This document shows, in pieces, positions 33,076-44,200 of a stretch of DNA of 64,000 nucleotides; position 1 is the stretch's first letter; the number at the start of each line of letters is the position of its first letter. The DNA comes from Symbiodinium natans (taxonomy: Eukaryota > Sar > Dinophyceae > Suessiales > Symbiodiniaceae): positions 186,001 to 250,000 of the forward strand of contig CAJNDS010002712.1 of the NCBI GenBank assembly GCA_905221605.1, read 5' to 3'. A program made the translations under genes and the position numbers. The notes under the pieces were generated by a model. That model saw only the letters and a list, made by a program, of their open reading frames with translations. It searched no databases and was not told where the DNA came from.

Positions 33076-33628
33076 TGCGTGCGGCCCGACACCACGATCT
33101 ACCGAAGCTCAACTGCCTCTTCCGACGAAGGCCGGCAGCTTCCTTTGGGGTTCCACACGTTTGTTGCTTCAAAGCTGTAAACATGGCTTCCCCCCGGCTC
33201 TGCGCAACACTTGCTGCAAGACGCCCTCTCTCTCTCGCTCTCTTGGACTAGCCCGGGCATGTCCTGAACATTCCGGAAGAGACTCTGGAAGGCGTTCCCC
33301 TCCCAAATAGGCAAGTCTCCTGACAGCCAGTACGCCCACAGCCAACAACTGAAGGGTTTAGGCCGTGTAGGCTTATTAAAGGACTAAAGATCTGGGGAGG
33401 GCGTCTTCAAAACAAGTCAGGTTCCACAGACAGAGTCTTTGCAGCTGGGTGCATGTCGTAGCTGTGCTTTTAACGCGCGCCCACTGAAGGAAGATGGATG
33501 AATGGAGGTTCGAACGGTTGTTTCGGAGCACTCGTGGCACTCGCACGGCTCGGCACTGCCGAGTTGACAAGCCACATGGCCGCGGAGGGCAGCTGGGGCT
33601 TCGGCTTTGCCGCAAGCTGTGCGGGGCT

Positions 33629-33726
33629 TACGAAAATAGGGGACCCCAATACAAAATCCCCAAATGGTAGGATTCCCTTATACTAAGGACCCCAAAAAGG
33701 TATCCCGAATTTCGGAAACCCCCATG
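33629..33726. mobile_element. MITE relative, copy 2
   Basis: On the minus strand it reads CATGGGGGTTTCCGAAATT, then CCTTTTTGGGGTCCTTAGTA, aligning with the left half of the element at 6820-6926, and it is close to the copy at 62882-62953 over the GGTAGGATTCCCTTAT part. Ends and target duplication are not clear. Confidence 0.55.
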
Positions 33727-33799
33727 TAACAACAGAGGGGAGCCGTGGGAAGGAGACTGGGGGCGTGGACCTGGATTCACAAGCAGACTCTGCACCATA

Positions 33800-35440
33800 G
33801 CACACAAGCAAGACGCATCCATTAAATGGGCCCACGGAGCATCCTCTGAGCAGGTCGTTCTTCAGAAGGCGGCCGCTTGGGTCCACGAACCTGATGTTGG
33901 CGTGGCAAGCGATTCTCTGCATGGGGGCGTGCAGCGCACAGCACGTAGAATGGCAATCTACTAGTAGGAGTGCAGACAGGCCGCGGATATTCCAAGGACA
34001 AGAGGAAAACCATGAAGGTCCCTGCTGCCCACAAATCCACCTCACAAACATGCCCAGCTTGCATGTCATCTGTACGCAGCTCATGCCAACATGCTGTGGA
34101 CGTGCCACACCACTGTCATACAGCCTAGATCAGTGTGCTCTCGTTCTTCCATTTTGCCCACCTTGCAATCATAGCCGTTCGACTTGGGCAGCATGTGCCT
34201 CAAGGCTCTGCTCCAGCCACTTGCGCTCGCCATGCAATGCTTGCGCACCCCCCAAAATCATCTCAGGTCTCTGACATCTCCGGTGCCATGAAGGCGGGTG
34301 TGCCTCAAAAACAGCGCAGAGAAAGGGCAGGGCTCGTGGCGTCCCCATCGGCTCAGCATCGAGCCCAACTTCTCTGTGAGGAGCTGCCCGGAGGTCAGCC
34401 GCACGGCCTTAGAACCCGGAGAAAAGGTGGAGAAGGGGTGGAGAAGGGGTGGAGGGGAAAAGCTTCTCAGAGCAAAGTAGCACTTGAGACTCATGCGGAC
34501 GTTGGGGCCCCGGGCGATCCCGAAGTCTCCGAGCCGCAGCTGGGACCTGGTGTCTCGGACATCACCTGCAAAAATGAGTGGCCAAATGCCACAAGCAAAC
34601 TCCAGAAGGGTTCGGACATCTTTGGATGTCTAATGGTGTCTGAAGTGCAGGATTACCCAGCCTAGAAGCATTGCGTTCTGTGGCTTGACGTCGCGGTGGC
34701 AAATCTTGCGGGAGTGGAGGAAAGCAATACCAGACCTCAAATGTACAGTTTTGGCAAATCACCCACGCTGCCCTTCCCCGAGCTCCACACAGAAGCTGGC
34801 TGATGAAGGCCGCACAGCGCGCTTCGCTGAGACCGCCATCCAGGCTTCTGGCTGCATCCTGGCAAACTGCGCAAAAGCCGATGACAAGTATTGGCAGCGC
34901 CAAACAAGCCGAATGGCCTCCATGTTCCCTCCGTTGCACAGCTCAAGCAGCAGGTAAAACTTGTCTCTAGTGTCCTGCACGCAAAACGATTGGCACTTGG
35001 AATGTTGGACGGTTCGCAACGTGCACAACGGCGATTGCTGGTGACTGCGCCGTTGAGTTTTCGGGAGAGGCTCCAGGAAGTCGTAGAGCTGGACGAACCA
35101 GGGCTGGCCCTTGCATTCACCTTGGCGAGTTGAAATTGATTTGAAGCTTTGAAGGTGCGTTGAAGCTAAGTCTACAACGCCGAGGAACCTCCGCAAACCT
35201 ACGAGTAGGGAAGGGACGCATGAACTCAACCTCGGCCGTGACCAACGTGTCTGGAACCTTTGGTGAACGCAGCGACAGCTGGGAGAAACAGATAGCAACA
35301 GACATCAGATGGCAACAGCTTCATTGCTCGGCGACGTCTCAGGGCCTTCATTTGCTTCATCTTCGCTTTGTCCAGGGACTTCACTGCGACAGCCTCGGCA
35401 TATTCCCATGTTCCGCAGCAATGCAATCACCAGACCGCTA
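33800..35440 (-). CDS. Protein kinase (Ser/Thr type), at least nine short exons
   Basis: Kinase motifs appear in the right order on the minus strand, each in its own exon. EYAEAVAVKSLDKAKMKQMK at about 35345-35410 holds the VAVK lysine. TAEVEFMRPF at 35235-35265 fits helix C with its Glu. PWFVQLYDFLE lies at 35075-35110. The hinge strand KFYLLLELCNGGNME lies at 34920-34965. EARCAAFISQLLCG at 34785-34830 fits helix E. GIAFLHSRKICHRDVKPQNA at 34670-34735 is the catalytic loop (HRD, Lys and Asn present). LRLGDFGIARG at 34515-34550 is the DFG exon after TTTTTGCAG. TPAFMAPEM at 34275-34305 is the APE motif. EVDLWAAGTFMVFLLSLEYP lies at 33995-34055. All catalytic residues are present, so the kinase is likely active. 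KPQN favours Ser/Thr specificity; the hinge recalls ULK/CAMK types, but the subfamily is not determined. N-terminal exons may lie at 35430-35560 and 35970-36220. Confidence 0.85.
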
Positions 35441-35969
35441 CCAAAAGCTCTTCTGCCACATGGCGGCTCACTGCTGAGTGGAACATGCGAAAACTGCGAG
35501 TGTACGAAGACTCGTGCGAAGACTCCTGGGATGGACCCTCCAACCCACTGAGGCTGCGGGCGCAGCCTCCTGACGGCACGTGCGAACTCTTGGGTTGAAG
35601 GACCCCTCTACATTCGCTACACCGGAGGGGCCACAGGGCTTCAAAGCTTAGAGGGGCTCTTGGAAGCTCGCATTGCTGATCGGTTCTACCTCCGATGTCC
35701 GATGGTTCCCTGACGAGCGCTGCGGCGCAGGCACTGCCCTTCAAGCCCCGTTTGCGGTCGAGACACCATCCAGGTATCGACCACGCCAGACTGTCCCGAA
35801 CGCCCTGAGCCAGTGCGGAGTCATTCGCAGCGTCACTTCAAGAACAAAAGACCTCCCAAAGCTGAATCACGCTCCCATCAAGCCCATTTTCTCGTCCCCC
35901 CACATCCCCCTCAAAGCCCTTTAAGGGCCCTTCCAAGCCCTTCAACCCGTCTAACATGGTCTCTCTAAG

Positions 35970-36222
35970 CCGGCGGCCCGGAGCCCAGCGGCTTGGAGCT
36001 GCTCGAAACCTCCACGATCTCCTCCAGCCTGGGAGCTCTCCAGTGCACGCAAACTTTCCTCACCGGAGCCGTGAAGGAGAAGCCTGGCCTTCTGCCGACC
36101 ACTGCATCCATCGCCTGCTGCAACATCGATGGAGAGGTGGGCCTCGCAAAGCCCATGCGAGACCGCGCCGGCGCTTCAACAGAGCAAAGCCCCCAACTTA
36201 GAGTGCAGATTGGGTCGCGCAC
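35970..36222 (-). CDS. Hypothetical exon, possibly 5' part of kinase gene
   Basis: A minus-strand frame reads MGFARPTSPSMLQQAMDAVV, then FSFTAPVRKVCVHW and RLEEIVEVSSSSKPLGSG. Composition is coding-like and it is co-oriented with the kinase about 0.5 kb downstream. No domain recognised. A longer plus-strand frame overlaps it and is taken as the shadow. Confidence 0.35.
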
Positions 36223-36224
36223 TC

Positions 36225-36958
36225 GGGCGGGCCATTCCGAGCGGCACGCAGCGCTGGCTTTGGCGCTGCTTTGGGAGCCTGGGCGGGTTGACCGTTGGCC
36301 GGGATGGCGGCATAGGAAAATGAGGTATGCAGTACGAGGTCAGCTCACGCAAAATATGACCCAAGGAAACCCGCAGTCTGTACAATCTGGACAACAAAGC
36401 GATGTCCCGCAAATCGTCTCCAGAACGGTCATAATGAGAGAAAGCTGGCATGGGCCCAAATGAGTCTTCCTACGTGCTAGTGCTGCAAAACTGCAGCTTC
36501 TCGGCTGCGAAGTAGTCTGAGCCTCCGGCTGCGGCCTCATGGCTTGCCTGGACGGAGGAACCCTACAGTACCACGCTGAAGTAATCTGCTATCTCCTGCT
36601 CCTCGACATGTGGCCTCGGCTGACACCGATGTGCTTTGCCCCATTGAAGGCAAAGGAAGTGGAACCTCAAAGACTGACAGCCGTGTGCGAACCGGGAAAC
36701 ACGTACCAGGAGCACAGGGACCAAAGCAAAGCCATGCTTCAAACTCAGGCTTGTGCCCTGTGTCGCGCGCACGTGAGAGCCGCGACTTACCCCGATGTTC
36801 ATTCACAACGTGCTGTGTGCTGACTGTTGTTGCCTGAAATTGGGATTTGCGGGCTCCTGTATTACTGCGTTTGACAAGTTGTCGACGTCCACAAGGGTGG
36901 TGCTGTGATTTTGGAGGACGCCTCGAAAAAGCCATATGTGTGTGTATATATATATATG

Positions 36959-36989
<31 letters not shown>

Positions 36990-38690
36990 GCATTCATATC
37001 TAATATACAGTATAATATACATATATACATCTGCTACCCTCCCCCCCCCCCAAGTGACTCCCATACAAGGGTTAAGGCATTTTGTGGTAAACTCGGGGTG
37101 GCCCCTATTTTGAGGGAGTAAATCGCCATCGTGGCTTTGGCCCATGGGTGCGTGCGGCGGGTTGCATTGGCCTTTGCATAGACAAGGCTTGGATCCACCG
37201 GCAGACCGGAGACAGGGACACCGGCATCTGAAATCACGACGGCACGGATGTTGATTAATGCCATAGTAATGGTGCAAATGGTTAGGACTGGAGGCCTTCG
37301 GCAAACTTTGTCGTCGTTCCGTTTACAGGGGCTTGACTTTGATTGAAGTTGCTTGACATCTGGTGGCCTGCCCTTGGTCTGTGGGGCGGGAGAACTGCTG
37401 TTTTGAGTGCTCTGGCGAGGCGTGACGATTACTTGCGGATACTTGCACCGTCCTTGAGGATATGGCAATAGCTCTTTCACTCATTCCGTATGGATGGCCC
37501 GCAGCTAAGGTCGGCTAAAGCACAGAAGGCCTAGGTAGCCCATGATGCGCAATGAATGTCCATGGTCGCGGGTCCCGACAGCTGTGATCCACATGGAAGC
37601 AGGACATGCATCGCAAGCCCTACGAGCATTTGACAGGCTGCCTAGAGGGCCGAAGGCCCGTGGGTGCTCGAAGTCTCACAGTACGCAGGGTTGTCTCAAG
37701 GCAGATATGACTGGGCAATCAACACTTCTCCTTGCTCTGCGCTTGCACAGCAAAGCCTGCTAGTGGCCCATTTGGTCTCCCCAAGAGAGCCCTGTGGGTG
37801 CAATTTGCGTGGGCTTGCAGAGCGACTGCGGCAACAACTACAACTGCTGGTCTTCTACCCGTCTCCAAGTGTCTTTCACACATCATTCCAAGGATAGCAG
37901 CAGAATCTCAAAACCTACACTGGGACAAGGATGCTTGCGTACTGTCACAGCGCCTGCGTCATTTTGAAGCTTTAGCGAGTGGCTTCGATTCTGAGGGCTT
38001 CTGCCACACAGGAAATACCAAATGTGTGCATCCCGTGGTACCTTGCTGCTGATGGCGACTGTAAGAAACAAAGTGTGTCAGCAGTGTCCACAACAACCGA
38101 GACAGGTCATGTGCCATGTGCCGTGCGCCCTCAGAGGAGCAACTTCAGGGAGTGTAGGTCAGCGTGAAGAAAGGCAAACCAGCCTGGGCGAGTCATTGTG
38201 GTGCTTTCTCAGTTCCAAGCTCAGTTGCACAGCAATCTCAGACTTTGCGCATACGCGCATCCTCAAAGGAAGTGTTCACACATTTGCACAACGCTCCCAC
38301 ATGTGAGCGAAGATGGCACAGTCCTGGGCATGACAAAACGAAGCAGCTCTTTTCTCCTGCTGTCGCGAGAACCTGCCGGCGCACGGCATAGGCGTCGCCG
38401 ACCCTCAGCGATCACACAACAAGCATCAGCCCTAAACTCGCGGATGGGATACATCTTTCTGTGTCTAGGAGTGGCCACGCAATGTGCTCATTCATTTCAA
38501 GCAGCAGGAAACGCACAAAGTTGTCACCTCTGAGAGGGCCAATAGCCTTAGTCGAACAGATGCCTCTGAGGTGTTAAGGCCTTTTTCCGCCCCCACACCG
38601 TACTTGCCGTACTTGCAGCATGACTGCCAGACCAAAAGCTTCCATGAATAGAAGCCAGGGAACGAAGACGTTGGGCGAGAGCACCTGGCC
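36225..38690. other. Unassigned stretch with TA microsatellite
   Basis: Contains (TA)n/(GTATAT)n at 36935-37030, followed by GCTACCCTCCCC at 37033, matching the ends of the AT-rich island. A minus-strand segment at 37130-37280 (INIRAVVISDAGVPVSGLPV) has coding-like composition only. Confidence 0.4.
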
Positions 38691-38698
38691 AAAGCAGA

Positions 38699-38890
38699 CT
38701 ACGAGTTTTTGAATGTCTTTGAAAGCGCTTGCAAAACTACACGATAACCAGGTTTGGCCGACTCTAACGCCTGCTGGCCTGCATCATGTCCACACACTCT
38801 ACAGTAGCCAACAGACAGAGCAATCAGCGGATGTTGACAACCACACTTGCATTTGCACCAAGCACGTGTTGTAACGCGCACGTGCCTCGC
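38699..38890 (-). CDS. Possible zinc-binding exon (CxCGC...CRVCG)
   Basis: A minus-strand frame reads WCKCKCGCQHPLIALSVGYC followed by RVCGHDAGQQALESAKPG and ends LSKTFKNS and a stop. Closely spaced CxC and CxxC pairs about 15 residues apart suggest a small zinc-binding fold of a type I associate with dinoflagellate proteins. Too short for a family assignment. Confidence 0.35.
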   Translation of the reverse strand, partial: ARHVRVTTRAWCKCKCGCQHPLIALSVGYCRVCGHDAGQQALESAKPGYRVVLQALSKTFKNS

Positions 38891-38899
38891 ACAACGCCT

Positions 38900-40100
38900 A
38901 CGCAAAGAATTCGAATCCCTCTCAACCTACGTTGCTGCACCTCACCCGTCTCAGCGTCGGCCAGCTGCAAAGTTGCCTTCACTCAAATTCAAGAGCCCGG
39001 GCATGTCTGCCACTCCCAAAAGCCGCCAAAGCCCAAGCCTCATGGACACCCAAAAACTGCGGATGGCTGCTCAGCTGCCCGTCCTGTTCGGGTCAGGGTG
39101 CCACTATGCATATAGAGTATATTTATATATGCACTCAGATATCTAATATTCATACATACGTACTTAGCTACTTTATTGCATCTGCAAACAAACGTATTCA
39201 TTTCTAGGCCGCTGCCCGATTGATTTACCATTTCCTGTCGATGAAGAATCCGAAATAGCAAAGACCTTCAGAATTCAGAAGTCCCCTCCATCCCGAAGCC
39301 GACCTAAAATGGTGGATGTATAATGTCGCGAACCAACGTGCCATGAGTCCCGTGGGTGCAGTGCTTGTGGTGTGCGCCATGTGTACCTTGCGGTGCATGT
39401 GGTGCGTACGGTCCATGCGTGCTGTGCGGCACGTGCGGTGCCTGCAGCACATGCCGGCGTACTGTGCGTGCTGTGCGTGCCTTGTGTGCCTGTCCGCACG
39501 TGCCGCACGTGCCGCACGTGCCATTCGTGCATGCTGTGCGCGCGCGGTTCGCGCGCGCCGTGCATGCCCTGCATGCGTGCCTGCGTGCATGCACGTATGT
39601 TTTTGTTTGTAGAAACACATACATCACATCTACACATGTGATTATGTGCATATATACACACATACATAACATGCAGCTTGTCTCGCCTGCAAGCAGAACA
39701 CTATTGCTCACTCCCTACAACTACTATATTGGCATGTTCCCTTCGCCGGGCCGTGCGCTGCCGCGGCGCCCGGGGGCGCGCCAGAGCCGCGGGGCGGAGC
39801 GACGTGGGGAGGCAGTCGAGGCGGGGCGCAGCTCCCAGAAGCAACGACACGACACTCACCTCAACAACAACAAGGGTTTCTAAAGAGGCTGAGCTGGCGC
39901 TTAGAGGGGATTTTCGAGGTGGCTGACTGTTTCGGCTACCGGCGCTTCATAAGAGGGGTTTAGGCTGAGGGCCTGCATTTCGGTAAGAGGGGTTTTTCGG
40001 CTGTTGCAAGTTCTGGGGCTGAGCTTCGGGCGTCCGAGAGACTCAGCTCTTGTGGCCCACGCACTCGGCAGCCCGACTCTGCAATCTCCACGAGCTCCGA
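38900..40100. other. Unassigned GC-variable stretch
   Basis: A GTGCGTGC-type low-complexity segment at 39365-39600 and a very GC-rich segment at 39745-39835. Open frames there are compositional artefacts. No gene recognised. Confidence 0.45.
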
Positions 40101-40109
40101 TTCTGCCTA

Positions 40110-40930
40110 GAGAGAAGGCTGCGTGCTCATCGTGCGCTTGCTTAAAAGGGAGCGGCGCTGAGAACATGGTTCCATCCGAGCTGCCAGGGGCAGGTATCTT
40201 TCATCGTTAGCTTCGCCAGCCATGAGCTGCGCAAGCCACTCCTCCTCGCCGTAGATGGGGCTCCCCGTCGCAGTGCCAAACCTGTCCGAAGGCTTTTGCA
40301 GTGACCTAGACTGGCTACGGCTACCGTAGCTGTGAACAGACGCTGCTCGCTGCTTGCAAGGCACATCTTCCCAATCTTTGTGTCCTTTGCCTTGCCGCGG
40401 AACCTTGGGTGGCTCAAGAACTGGCCTCGGCCCTCTGAAAGCATCTCAAAAAATGCCTCTCATGTTCCACTTTGCGTCGACGGCCAGAAAGTGAGAAGAA
40501 GCCAGACTCCGTGGTTATAGATCTCTGAGAGGTGCTTTTTTTGCCTCTATCCACAGCATCCGCGTGGGTAGACACAAACACACACGCTCTACAAGTTGCA
40601 AAGCACAGATTGCTGCAGCTCGGTGGCACATGCGTAACCCGCACCCGGCCTGCAGGTCCAGAAGCTGAGGTGGGGTTAGAGTCTGTTCGAGCTCGCGGGA
40701 GAAAACCAACATGCTGTCATCGGTGAAACTGATTGATGCTCCGACCTTGACGCAATGCGTGGAGGATGGCGTCCGCTGCGCTGAGACCGGCACCTGAAGT
40801 ATGGACATGCTTGCAAAGAAGGAGTCTCGGCAAAATCAACTGCCTCAGACCTTCCGTGCTTGACCGCCAGGGTATTGCCAAGGCATCGGCCCACCACCAA
40901 CAGATGGCCAAGCTTCGCCATGAGAGCCTC
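40110..40930 (-). CDS. Hypothetical protein exons
   Basis: Four minus-strand segments look coding: GLSAADAILHALRQGRSINQ (about 40730-40800), VFSRELEQTLTPPQLLDLQA (about 40640-40710), EMLSEGRGQFLSHPRFRGKA (about 40390-40450) and SRSLQKPSDRFGTATGSPIY followed by EEEWLAQLMAGEANDERYLP (about 40190-40320). No family recognised. They lie downstream of the ankyrin gene in the same direction and might be its 3' exons or a separate gene. Confidence 0.4.
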
Positions 40931-41289
40931 ATGAAGACTCTGCCAAGATAACAGTGAATAGCCTGAATATGCTTGAATAGCGTAGGTGTGTCAGGAAGCT
41001 GAATTCTCTTCAGCCCAGAAGCAGGAGAATGAATCGGAGGACGATGGGTGACCCAGGGCAGGTCTTCGCCTGGCTGCTCAACACAAGGTCAGAACTTCAG
41101 TAACGTATATCTAAGACTCATACGAATGCTTTGGGGACTTGAGAGCACGCTGCCTGGGACGCCCAGCCGAATGGGAAGGTCGGCGGTACCCATGGCCAGC
41201 ACCACGGCGTTGGCCTGCCCCACGTCCAAGCCGAAGCAGAGTGTGCTGTGCTTTGTGTCTTTGGGTCTTCGCAACGAAACTGCTTCGCA

Positions 41290-44200
41290 GCGTACACGTT
41301 TTCCGGGCAGGCTTGCAGGATTTCGACTACGTCATGGAAGCAAGAGGCAGCAGCGGCATCTAGAGCAGACTGACCGTTTTCAGCCAGTCGCTCGGTGTCC
41401 GCGCCTGCCTGCAACAGGCAGCGTACCATGTCGAGATGTCCCGCTTGGGCGGCGACGAAAAGTGGTGTCGCACCGTCCTGGCCCGCCGAGTCTAGGCTGC
41501 ACCGGACCTCGACTAAAACCTCCACCATCTCAAGCTGTCCACTCAGCACCGCGATAAACAATGCTGTTGCGCCGTGCTGTCCAACCTTATTCAGGTCGGC
41601 ACCAGCGTTGGCCAGGAATCGAACTGTTTGCAAGTGGCCACTTTGGGCGGCAATGAAAAGGGGTGTGGCTCCATCCTCCGCCGCTGCATTCAGGTTGGCC
41701 TTGGCCTGGACTAAACAACGCACTATCCTCAGGTGCCCATCTTGGGCAGCACTGAACCTGAGCGTGTCTCGACAGACTCTTCATCGATGAGGACAGATAC
41801 CATCCCCTGCATTCCTTTAAACGACTCCCAACTCCTCACCACTAAAAATGCCATTCCAAGATGCAGGGCCGTGGCACCATGCAGTCCCGGCCCTTACATG
41901 CAAACCATCAAAACACTCCAGCGCAACAGCACTGCCAGCGGTGGCTGAGGCTTCCCAGGCTGCCGAGCGTCTATCCAGCTCCACTGACGCCTCTACCAAG
42001 ACCGAGACCTCACTCTCTTCAGCACACCGTCGAGCTGCGCACAATGCACAAATTAGCTACGGCACAAGCTGTGTTCTAGAGCCGAACGTGTTGAAACGCC
42101 TAGCAATTCCGCAAGTGGGTCGGAGGGCCGTGTCCGCCATACCACTTTGCACTGCGACTTGGAGTGGAGTGCTTCCACTCGGCCCGGCTGTGTCCTGAAC
42201 AAGGGGATCATTGGAAGCCGTTTGCAGATGAGAGCTGTGCCACAGTCCAGCCCAGCTTCGCATGCTTTCTTGGAACTTTTCGGGCTCTCCTACATCCAAA
42301 AACAATACATAGCGCGTTTGCAGCTGCAGATGAACGTTGCAATCTGAGAATGCTCATGCGGAGACTGGGGAGTTTTGCAGCTGCTGCTTAGGTCAAGGCA
42401 ATTCTCATCCTCACCACAAGTGGAACTCACGTGGCATAGGATTTTGCACCTCTTGCAGGATAGTAATAAAAATAGCAACAAGAATAGCAGCAATAAGAAG
42501 AACAAAAACAGTGATAGCAATAGCAATGCCAGCTACGAGGTGAGAGAGAGAGGCACGATCAGAGCACGAGCGAAAAAGGAGCCGGGAGGGATGCAGCGAC
42601 CCCCTAGGGCTTAGGGTTTCGGGTATGTGCACTTCACAGAAACTGCCCCAAACAGCCCTGACTCAGAGTTCTGCTCGCGTGGCGCTCCTTCGCGCGAGCA
42701 TCGAGTAAGAACCGGACCATGTCCACCTGTAGCGGATTTTTGCAGCGCAATGCCCAAGAGCAGCACAGACCTCAAGACTCAACACCCAGAACACCGAAAA
42801 CGCCCGCTTCGGCCTGGCCATACTTGGCGGCAATGAGAAGCGGGCTGGCGCCGTGTAGACCGATCTTGTCCTCCAGGCTCAGGCATGGGATCTTCTTCAA
42901 AATTCTGTGTGGAACCTAAAGAACCCTTGATTTTCAGGGCCTCAAGGGTCCTTGTCGGCTCGTGCCTCAATGAGGTACTGAACTGAGCTGAGCTGGTCAT
43001 ACTTGGCAGCCACGGACAAGGGAGTTGCGCCGTGTTTGCCCGTCTTGTCCTCTCTCACGGCATCTTGCATCGTAGTGCATTTTCATGCAGATGCAGGCAA
43101 GGCAGACATGAAGATTGCTTGGTCTGCAGCGCGGCAACATGTCTCTCCGAACCCAAAGCCCTGAAGCCCAAAAGCTTTCCCCCGGAAGTCCTTGTCAGCG
43201 CCAGCTTCTACCAGGAAGCGAACCATTTCGAGCTGCCTGTGCTTCGCAAAGGGCAAGACTCACGTGTTTTGCGTTTAGCTCTGTGCCCTGGACGAGCTGC
43301 CCATGCTTCGCAGCCATGGATAGCAGAGTCCCGCCACAGATGCCACCCTCGATGTTTGCACGCGCGTTCACCAGAAGACGCACCTGATGGTCAAAGGTCG
43401 AGACGGACGGCACGCTAGAGTCCGGCGCGCTGCTCTCGGAACGCAACCCTTTGTCTGACTTCTGAGAATGAAGTGGAGTGGTCGCGCCGGAACACCCCAA
43501 GGCTACAAGCCAAGCCCAGGCGCGTCTTCTAGGGATCCACTCTGGGTCGCGACCGACAGAGGGGTGGTTCCATCCAATGCCTCTGTGACCAAGATGTCAT
43601 GCATTCGCCCTCGCGAGCCATCTACTTGTTTGACCACCGTTACTCAGCCCAGATGCTGCCAGTTGCACATCTACGCCCTCCTCCACCAGGTATCGGAAAA
43701 CGGGCCACCTTGCATACTGCAAAAATCTCAGTCCATACTCCACCATCATGAAGGGACACAAGCAAGCTGTGTTATGGTCGTCTGGCAGAGTCGTCTGGTC
43801 GTCGGGATCGGTTTCGGACAAGAAGCTGATTGTTCACAGCTGCTATGAGCAAAGGTGTTGAGCCATCGTTCGCTGCTCGATCTTTCTGGGCGCCAGCGCT
43901 CCTCAGCTAGCAGCTTGGAGACTCGACCCAACAACCACATGGGTACAGCACGGTCTATATTACTACGCAAACCATTTCGCCTTGCAGCCGGGAAACACAA
44001 GGCAATACACCAGGTCCAGATTGCCATACCTTCTCACTGCTTTCCATGCTTTTCACATGATCCCCGAACCACCAGAGGCAACGCAGAGTTTTTGGGAACC
44101 CAACAGTGGCGGACCGCGTTGTCATGTCGTACAAAACTTCTGGGGCCAACGACTTTTAGAAACTTTAGATGGAGTTGCCACTGAGTTGCAGTCAGTTCTG

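Noticed and set aside
36537-37304. A 255-codon minus-strand frame
   Set aside because: It runs through a TA microsatellite and a G-run and has no coherent composition on either side.
39356-39883. Cys/Ala-rich plus-strand frame of 175 codons
   Set aside because: It reflects GTGCGTGC low-complexity sequence and is open in several frames; it is also opposite in direction to every supported gene.
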